Assembly: GCA_016858145.1 (NCBI GenBank)
Contig: JAEHOE010000033.1
Coordinates: forward strand, 124,001-188,000
DNA: 64,000 nt
From: Edaphochlamys debaryana
Lineage: Eukaryota > Chlorophyta > Chlorophyceae > Chlamydomonadales
Reading direction: 5' to 3'
This document shows, one piece after another, positions 57,381 through 64,000 of the stretch. Numbering within the stretch: position 1 is the stretch's first letter; every line of letters begins with the position of its first letter. Position numbers and translations under genes: made by a program. The notes under the pieces were generated by a model, which worked only from the letters and a program-made list of their open reading frames with translations, was not told the origin of the DNA and did no database searches.

Positions 57381-59185
57381 GCGGGAGCAGCGCGTGAATG
57401 AGCCGACGGAAGAGTAGCAGTCCGAGCGGGCGAGCGGCAGCGGACGGATGGAGGAGAGCGGGAGCGGAGCGGCCGACAGAGCAGGTAGGTTGAGGGGCCT
57501 GCAGAGCGCGCTGACCTCTACGCCGCTGGGGTCGCACGTGCGGCTGTCTGCGGCTGCATGCCGGCAATGGCGAAAGAGCCGTCTTGTGAGGATTGTTTGG
57601 CGAATGCGTCCAGCGTGCGTCACGTTGGCTGTCCCTGATTGCCGGGATGGAGGAACGGTCGAGAGCGTCCATCCGGCCGTTCCGGCGTGCGTCGTGTGCA
57701 TCAGCTGGGCTGTGCCTGCGGAAGCCGGGCGGGGCAGGAGCGAGGTTGGCAGTAATAGTACTGCCATCCTCCTTCGTTCCTTCTGCTTCCTAACCGCGTT
57801 CAGTAGGTGCTTTCGACTGCCTTCTGATGATGAGGGCGGGCAAGGGCTTTGTTTGGCTAGGTTGGCGTGCACGGGGAGACGGGGTGCAGTCCGCAGCAGG
57901 CCCCCATCTACCCGGCTGAGCTGGTCTGGCGGCTGGTCTGTGGGCTGGACTGTGCAAATGTCGCCTTCTACTGGACGGCTGTATGTTTCATGGGATGACT
58001 ACGTGTCCTTGTCGTCCTTTATTCTGGCTGGGCTACGCTGCGCGGGCGCACGCGCGGGAACTCGGGGGCCGTATGGTCGGGCGACCGGACGACAAACTCA
58101 CAATCGCTGCTCACAACAATTGCCGAGACCTGGGCAGACAGATAGACCGGTCGCACGCAGTCCGAAGGTGCAGTGCATAAGTCGTAAAGGTCTGCACCCT
58201 GCTGCCGCCCCGCCCGCCCGGCAGCTTGGGCGGTCGGTCATCAGGGCGGTGACGTCCAAGCCGGACGAACTACTTGTAAGTTGCTCCATCCAGGGGGCGG
58301 GCATGGTCCAACTCGAACACGGCTGTGGCCTAGGGAGTAGGCAGGGACAAACCCTGGACGGCCTTTGACCAGTTGGCTCTTCTAGAGGCGAGCCCGTGGG
58401 GTAGGCCGTTGGCTCGAGCGACCTTACGGGGCGTTCAGCTGCCACGGTCCCTACTTGCGGCAGGGTCACCTGAGAGGACACACAAGTGCTTCCCCTGCCG
58501 ATGCGCGCCGTCGTTCAAAGAGGTTCGTTGCAGGCCCCAGCGGCAAGGCAGGGGCACCCTGGGCGGCGCGGGTAACTGAAGACCGTGCCACCGTGGGGGC
58601 AGCCCTACCTACCTCCGGGTCCCCTCATTCAGCCGCCCCCCTCCCCAGCTGGGCAGCGACACGGGCCCAAGCCCAGTTCAGCGGGCCCAAGCTAAGTCAA
58701 GCAGCGCATGGCGTGAGAAGCTAATTCAAGCGAGCGCACGAGAGGTCTAATATTTGCTCCACGGGGAATGGGTCGCGTAGCAGATGGGTGAGGGGCTCAG
58801 CCCTTTTTCGCCCCCATGGGGGCGCCCCGCTTGTCCAGTTTGCCTCGTTTCGCGCAGTTCCAAGCTCGGGATAATCGTGATCGATAGCTATATGCGCTTG
58901 CAATGTTTCCAGTGTGCTCGTCCGGCTTGGACGTGACCTTGACCGACCGCCGCCCGCCCAAGCTGCCGGGCGGGCCCTGCCGACTGCACGGCAGGGCCCA
59001 TGTATGACATACAAGCTGAGCCCATACGTCCATTCCACGTCTAGTAGAGTATTGTGCCCTGCGTCGCTTGTTATCTCACAGATAGAGCGCGCATGCCTGC
59101 ATCCGCCGCACGCGCTCTCGACTAACTTGTTGGACTAATTTACACAGCCAGATCTTCCTGCTGCCCTCCTGTGTCGTCGTTACAT
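57381..59185. other. Stretch without a supported gene; contains a long-range inverted repeat
   Basis: An open frame of 306 codons at 57448-58368 has no recognisable domain and is probably not a gene. A roughly 60-bp inverted repeat (CGGCAGCTTGGGCGG and GACGTCCAAGCCGGACGA at about 58213-58270; inverse complement at about 58914-58976) brackets 640 bp. Inside, 58793-58838 matches 50713-50757 in reverse orientation, including the CGCCCCCATGGGGGCG palindrome. Confidence 0.5.
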
Positions 59186-62100
59186 ATGATGACGACGCGT
59201 GTTATTGTCTGTGCGGCGGTCCTGCTTGTGGCGATGTCCTTGGTGGCGGGAGGGACGCGTACGCACGTGCCTGGGGCGGAGGCTCTGAACGCGCGGAGGC
59301 TCAAGACCTACATGCCCATAGAGTAAGTAAGCTTTGCTTACTTGCCCCAGTGTTCCGGGATCCGGGGGAAGAAACGGGACTATGCCATTGTAGCCATTGC
59401 GGTCGCTCGGCGGGTCTTAGCGGACACTGCTCGTCAATTTCCAGTTTGTAGGTCGAGGTCCTTGTCTAAATTGTCTCATGTTAGGCTGGTTAGGCAGACA
59501 GACATGGAGTGGTCACAGGCTGAGTGCCCTCGGCGCGACTCGGCGCGACTCGCTCGGTTCTGCACGTGCAAGCCGCAGCAGCGCTCGCTTCGCACGAAGC
59601 TCTTATATAATTATTCTACTAGAATGAGGGCAGCTGCTGCCAAAGACGGCGATATCAACGACATGCGTGTCCGAAACCCCACGGCACCCGCTAGCAGCTA
59701 CCCCCACCACCCCGGGGTGGACCCTAGCCCCCCGCGGCCCGCCGCGGCCTCCTTGTGCAATCCATATCAGGTCCAACACACAATCCCCCAAACAAGAGAC
59801 AGCCTAGACTGCTGCGCAGTCATCTGGCGGCGGTCATCATCCCCTCGTCTACGCCGTCCCCACCGCACGACCTCTATCGGAGAGATCTCCCGCCTCTTGA
59901 TTACTACTTACATACCAGCGTCGCGTGACCCGCCCCAGGTCACAGCTGGTGTGGACCTTAACGAGTGCTCTGTCGTCCGGAGGAAATGGAAACAAGTTGA
60001 CGAGTCCGCACGAGCTTGTAGAGCTTGGCCAAGGGCATCATCACGCCGCCGCATTTGCTACCTCGGCGCAGCGTTGCCGCCTGCGTGGGCAGCAGCAGCA
60101 ACAGCATGATGAGCAGTTTAACCAAATTCATGCCCCCGGCACTACTGGTTCTGCTGTGGCTCGTCTTACCTGTGACCGGGCCTTCCGCTTCACGCCTGTT
60201 GACGAAACTACTTATCCTGCCACGAGGCCTCAGCAGCAGGAGCAGCCTGCTGCTGGCGAAGGGCCTGTCTACGGTCAGTCTATTGAGCGGATCAACTGAG
60301 GGACGGAGCGGTAGATATCTAGCAACTGCTAGCTAGCCGTGATACTGATCGGTTTGCTGTTTGCCAACTGTTTCTCCGCCAGGGTTCTCCTTTGAGCTCC
60401 TCCTTAATTGTAAGTGTGGCGGCGGCGGTATGTACGTGTGAATGGCATGCCATTCATGGGCCAGTCGTCGTCATTGGCCGCAGCGATGAGCAGCCCCAAT
60501 TACACGCAGCACACACACAGTGACGCTGGCTCGTTGCGCGAATGCAGGTGACACTATGGACAACGTCTGCACGGCCACCCTGGATGGCACCTTCGTCAAG
60601 TCCCATGCGGGCCAACATGACATGTGCGTGATTAGATTTGTTCACCCGCGTAAGGTCACACCAACTGCAGCACAGACCATTTCAACTGGATGGACTAGCT
60701 GGTTGACGGCGGCCGCATTGCTGGCTGCAAGCATGCGTGGGGCCCAGCTGGTCAAGTTGACTGGTTTGGCCACTTGGACGCGCGCATGCATGCATACCGG
60801 TACATGGTGACCACGAACGGCGTCCAATCAAATAGCTAGTCCATCCCTGGGTGCAGCGCGCTTTTCTCCACCGACTCCATGCCGCCGGTCATATCATTTG
60901 TTTACTGGCTGGGTCTTGCACTACTGCATGCCGCCCGCTGCCTCATCACAGGACGGCGCCCCTGTCCCTACCGCAGGGTTACCGCTTAGGTGCGTGAGCG
61001 TGCATGCGGCAGCGGCATTATTGAACTTGTTGTGTGGTTGTCTGGTTGATGCGTACTCACCGGCGGCCCCCTCATGCATCCGCTCTTGCCTGGTGCAGGC
61101 GTGAATGTGGACACCGGCCTTGACTCTAACGGCATTGTGCTGCGCGTACCGAGTACGGGTCGGACTTACATCTTGTTCGGGAACGCCAAGCTGTATGGTC
61201 TTCAGACCGACGACCTGCCAACTCCGCCAGGTGCGCATTTGCTTTTGGCACAAGTGGGGCCCGCCGGGGGCCAACGGGGCGGGGCCAGGGCGTCTCTTGG
61301 GTGAGGCACTTGTCGAAAAGGGTCAAGAGCAATCAAGATGAGCGAGCGACACTGGGGCGCTCGAGGACGCGATGAGTAGGGTCAGGGGCAAGGTAGGGGG
61401 CAAGGGGGCCCGTGAGGCAAAATGGCCCAAGTCATATGCTTTTATGCGTTCCTAAATGGTTCGCCCTTTGGACTGTCCCTGCATGCACATGCAGTGTCGA
61501 CCTACGAAGCAGTCCGCTTTACGGGCAAAGAATGTGTCTGGAGCCGGCCCGGCTAATCCGGCGGGCGTGGGCGTGGTTAGTTGATATGCATGTGCATTGG
61601 AGTGCACGTGTCGAGGAAGGGTCGTACGCGCCGTCGTCGTGCGTATGTACTGCAAGCCAACGGCCTATCTGCTTGCTACGTGGGTTGAGGTTGTAGGTGT
61701 TGGGCAGGGGCCTCCTACCTGGTGGTCGGAGGCGGCCTGTGGGTGGCACGGGCATGTATGTCCGCAAGCCCGATCCTTGGACGCCTCACATCCGACGCTG
61801 CCACAGCTGCCAGGCCTGCGGTTCCGGCCACAGCTCGTGATGATGGAGGCCAAGGACATGCAATGAACAGGGTGGGTGCAAGGTACCGGGCGACTAGTGG
61901 CTCAGCCATACCTGGACGTGGTAATGTTGGTCGATGGACAGCAGGACGCAAGCCCCGCCCACGCTTCCGGGTTACGTGCAAGGCAGTAGCGCACACAAAG
62001 CGCAGTCGATTGGCGCAGTAGCAGACGAAAATGGGCATACGTGTGGCCATTCACGGCAGTGTGCGCAGTGTGCGGCAACGGGTCGGGTGGCGGAGTCGGG

Positions 62101-62280
62101 GGCTCTGAACTTTTGTCGGTCATAGGAACTTCCCCCCCCCCCCACTCCCGTTTATCAAGGGCTTCCACGGCACCGTTCCCCTGGGCAATAATGCGGATCC
62201 TGTAATGTTTAAAACCACTGCCGGTCCTGTTCAGGCCCCGCTCTCCCCGACGCGGACCTGTATGTGTGCCTTACCGTACG
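59186..62280 (+). CDS. Predicted secreted protein, eight exons, family unknown
   Basis: The ATG at 59186 begins a clear signal peptide (VIVCAAVLLVAMSLVAGG). Proposed exons are 59186-59322, 59939-60273, 60383-60409, 60548-60623, 60952-60989, 61099-61230, 61807-61871 and 62160 to about 62280. Every junction has GT and AG, and the phases agree across all of them, which is hard to obtain by chance. Exon 2 is Gln/His-rich. Exons 3-4 give FSFELLLN and DNVCTATLDGTFVKSHAG; exon 6 gives VNVDTGLDSNGIVLRVPSTG and YILFGNAKLYGL. I do not recognise the family; an extracellular protein is inferred from the signal peptide. Exon 7 is the least certain, and the 3' end is unresolved: a repeat shared with intron 1 of the gene at 45020 begins at 62283. 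Confidence 0.5.
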
Positions 62281-62282
62281 GG

Positions 62283-62427
62283 GTGTGGTCGCGAGAAGGC
62301 TGGGTAGGAGGAAGAGGACGGCAGAGTGTCCTCGACCGGCTGGGGGGGGGGGCGGCTGGGCAAGATGGAAACGCGTTGGAGAGGGGTCCGTGGCAGGGGT
62401 CCTTGGCGCGAAGCGCATCCAGGGTGA
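62283..62427 (+). repeat. Dispersed repeat, second copy
   Basis: Matches 45481-45637. It follows exon 8 of the secreted-protein gene, probably as intron or 3' flanking DNA. Confidence 0.85.
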
Positions 62428-62959
62428 CGAGCCTCCGGCGGTGCCGCCTGCGACACTTCGGCGCCTGAGGCGTCGGAAGAAAGCGGAGGGCGAGGACATA
62501 TCTGCCGCGCAGCCGCCTGCGATGGAGCGCCCGAGGAAGGGCTGAAGGCCTGAAGCATAGGGTTGAGAAAAAAGTCAGTGTGCGCGAGTGCGCGAAGGTG
62601 CGTCTTGGTTGAAACCAGGACGGCGCGACCAACGGCGTGTCAACGTGTTAGGCGGGCGGCGTGGAACAAGAGGCACAGCATGCTTGCGTATTACCGTCAG
62701 GGTCTTGGGCGGTTACTGGCGATGCGAGAGGCGTCGGCTCTCCGGCGGCTCGCAGTGGACCCCAGCCCGGCCAGCCCAGCTACACGTATACAGACCTGTG
62801 AGTGACGGACGAACCGCCAGAGCAGAGCGAAAGAGGCGTCAGGAACATCGCTCGAAGCATAGGTAGGCTAGGCGGGCTTGGGGAACAGGCTGAGGGCAGG
62901 GGTCGTTGTGCGCATCCATGGTCGGGGGGCCGAGCTCGGGCGAGCCCGCGCGGGGCAAT
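62428..62959. other. Stretch without a supported gene
   Basis: Only short open frames, none recognisable, between the dispersed repeat and the duplicated RING segment. Confidence 0.45.
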
Positions 62960-64000
62960 CTCGCGAAGAAGTTCGCGGTCAGCGGGGGGGAGCCTCGTGG
63001 GGGGGCCTCCAGCCGGGGGCATCGATCGTGGCGCGCGATGAGCAACGTCATGGGCACTAGTTCACTGCTGCGGCAGCAGCGCTGAGGTGGACATAACCTG
63101 AGACTGTGTACCTGCTACTTGTATCTGAGCCACAGTCAGCAGCTCCTGCGACAAATCCTGAGCTCTCTCGGCATGGCGCGACTCGGTATTGGCTGGTCGC
63201 CTTGAAGTATACTGCTGGCGTTATGGAGGAGGACAGCAGCTGGGGAGATGTGGGCGTCAGGCGCTCCTGGCGCGAGGAGGAGGAGGCGGACGATAGCCCA
63301 GCGGATGGCCCGCAGCCCTACGAGGCGCTTCCATCATGCCCCATTTGTGAGCTGTGCTGCTGATGTTAGCTTCAAACTCTTACAAGCATCATGACCGCCC
63401 GATGAGCTCACCTCTTGAGCATGGTGCTTGACAGGCCTCAGCGACATTCTGGACCCGCGCGACAAGGCGGTCACGGACTGCATGCACACGTTTTGCGAGC
63501 GGTGCCTGGCGGCTTGGCTCCGGGTCAAGCGGTTCTGCCCTCTCTGCAAGGTACGTGACGGTGTGGTCCGGCTCCCACGTTGCACCCTCCCGACTCTCAC
63601 CCCAACGCTTTCCCCTGACTCCTTCCTTCCGGCTACTCACCCAAACACGCAGCGCCGTGTCCGATCCTACATGACTGACATTCGAGACGACGCCCGCTTC
63701 ACGGAGGTGGAAGTCCCGCCCTCCCCGCCGCCGCAATCCTGGGCCGCCACAGGTACATCGAGGCAGACTTTCCTGCGCTGGGTTCTTCCTCCCAGGCCAA
63801 CCCCACCAAGCCATGGTCAGCAGCGGCGTAGCCGCAGCCGCAGCCCCCATCACCGCATCAGCCCCAGCCGCCGCCGGAGCCCCGGCCCCAGCCCTCGCCG
63901 CAGCCGCAGCCCTCGCCGTGCCCCGCCGCTGAGCTTCGGGCTCCGCGGCAGCCTCCAAGGCGACCGCGCGGGCAGCGCCCCTGGCGGGGGCGGGGGCGGG
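62960..64000 (+). repeat. Segmental duplication, copy 2 (RING/RS gene), cut by window end
   Basis: Direct repeat of 55805-56845. Small indels distinguish the copies, notably at the start codon region and in the RING exon. Confidence 0.9.
63223..64000 (+). CDS. TOPORS-like RING / Arg-Ser-rich protein, intact RING, partial
   Basis: Exons are 63223-63346, 63435-63550 and 63653 to beyond the window, in phase, with GTGAGC and GTACGT donors. Across the first splice the protein reads CPIC, then LSDILDPRDKAVTDCMH, then TFCERC and CPLCK. This is a complete C3HC4 RING with the spacing seen in TOPORS-type E3 ligases. Exon 3 begins RRVRSYMTDIRDDARFTEVE and enters an Arg/Ser-rich tail (RRSRSRSPHH), as in TOPORS. 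The acidic N-terminus (REEEEADDSPADGPQ) precedes the RING. The likely role is ubiquitin or SUMO ligation in the nucleus. It is the functional candidate of the pair; the 3' end is not in this window. Confidence 0.75.

Noticed and set aside
57448..58368. 306-codon plus-strand ORF
   Set aside because: No recognisable domain, biased composition, and it overlaps an inverted-repeat arm. No splice or signal evidence supports it.

Overview
The window is nuclear DNA of a eukaryote, most likely a volvocine or Chlamydomonas-type green alga. The evidence is high GC, short GT-AG introns (a few GC-AG), a secreted choice-of-anchor L plus HYR protein, L1-clade LINEs, a KDZ transposon and many hAT-type MITEs. 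Species and family identities come from motifs read by eye; no database was searched. There is no bacterial operon structure, and no rRNA gene, tRNA gene or telomere repeat was recognised.

Positions 1-32457 are a macrosatellite. Ten near-identical type A units of about 2,246 bp run forward (1-22446), followed by a partial unit ending at 22581. After a 171-bp spacer the array turns round into type B units on the opposite strand (22753 to about 28497). It turns again at about 28.5 kb into one forward type B copy ending at 32457. Type B lacks a 529-bp module found in type A. Two adjacent inverted B units carry the same 477-bp hAT-type MITE while the third has the empty site. An L1 3' fragment sits on the second turn-round (28507-29280), and a probable solo LTR (30101-31480) splits the last B copy. 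The long ORFs in the array look like open-frame artefacts of GC-rich DNA.

Positions 32704-36376 are a complete KDZ-superfamily DNA transposon with perfect 45-bp terminal inverted repeats and a near-perfect 8-bp target duplication. Its minus-strand transposase has two introns but is broken by frame changes and by a nested 436-bp hAT MITE. Positions 37321-42664 are a young gag-only LTR retrotransposon on the minus strand; its 1,248-bp LTRs differ at 3 sites and no pol was found.

Positions 44554-49391 hold a host-like gene for a secreted choice-of-anchor L/HYR protein (from 45020), flanked by 337-bp inverted repeats. Its third intron carries an L1 relative with ORF1 only. Positions 49392-55800 contain no convincing host gene: there is a decayed short ORF near 50.6-51.0 kb and a 5'-truncated L1 ORF2 (about 53036-55347).

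Positions 55805-57380 and 62960-64000 are two copies of a segment encoding a TOPORS-like RING plus Arg/Ser-rich protein. The first copy has a damaged RING; the second has an intact RING and runs off the window. Between them, 59186 to about 62280 holds an unrecognised secreted-protein gene whose eight proposed exons keep a consistent reading phase.
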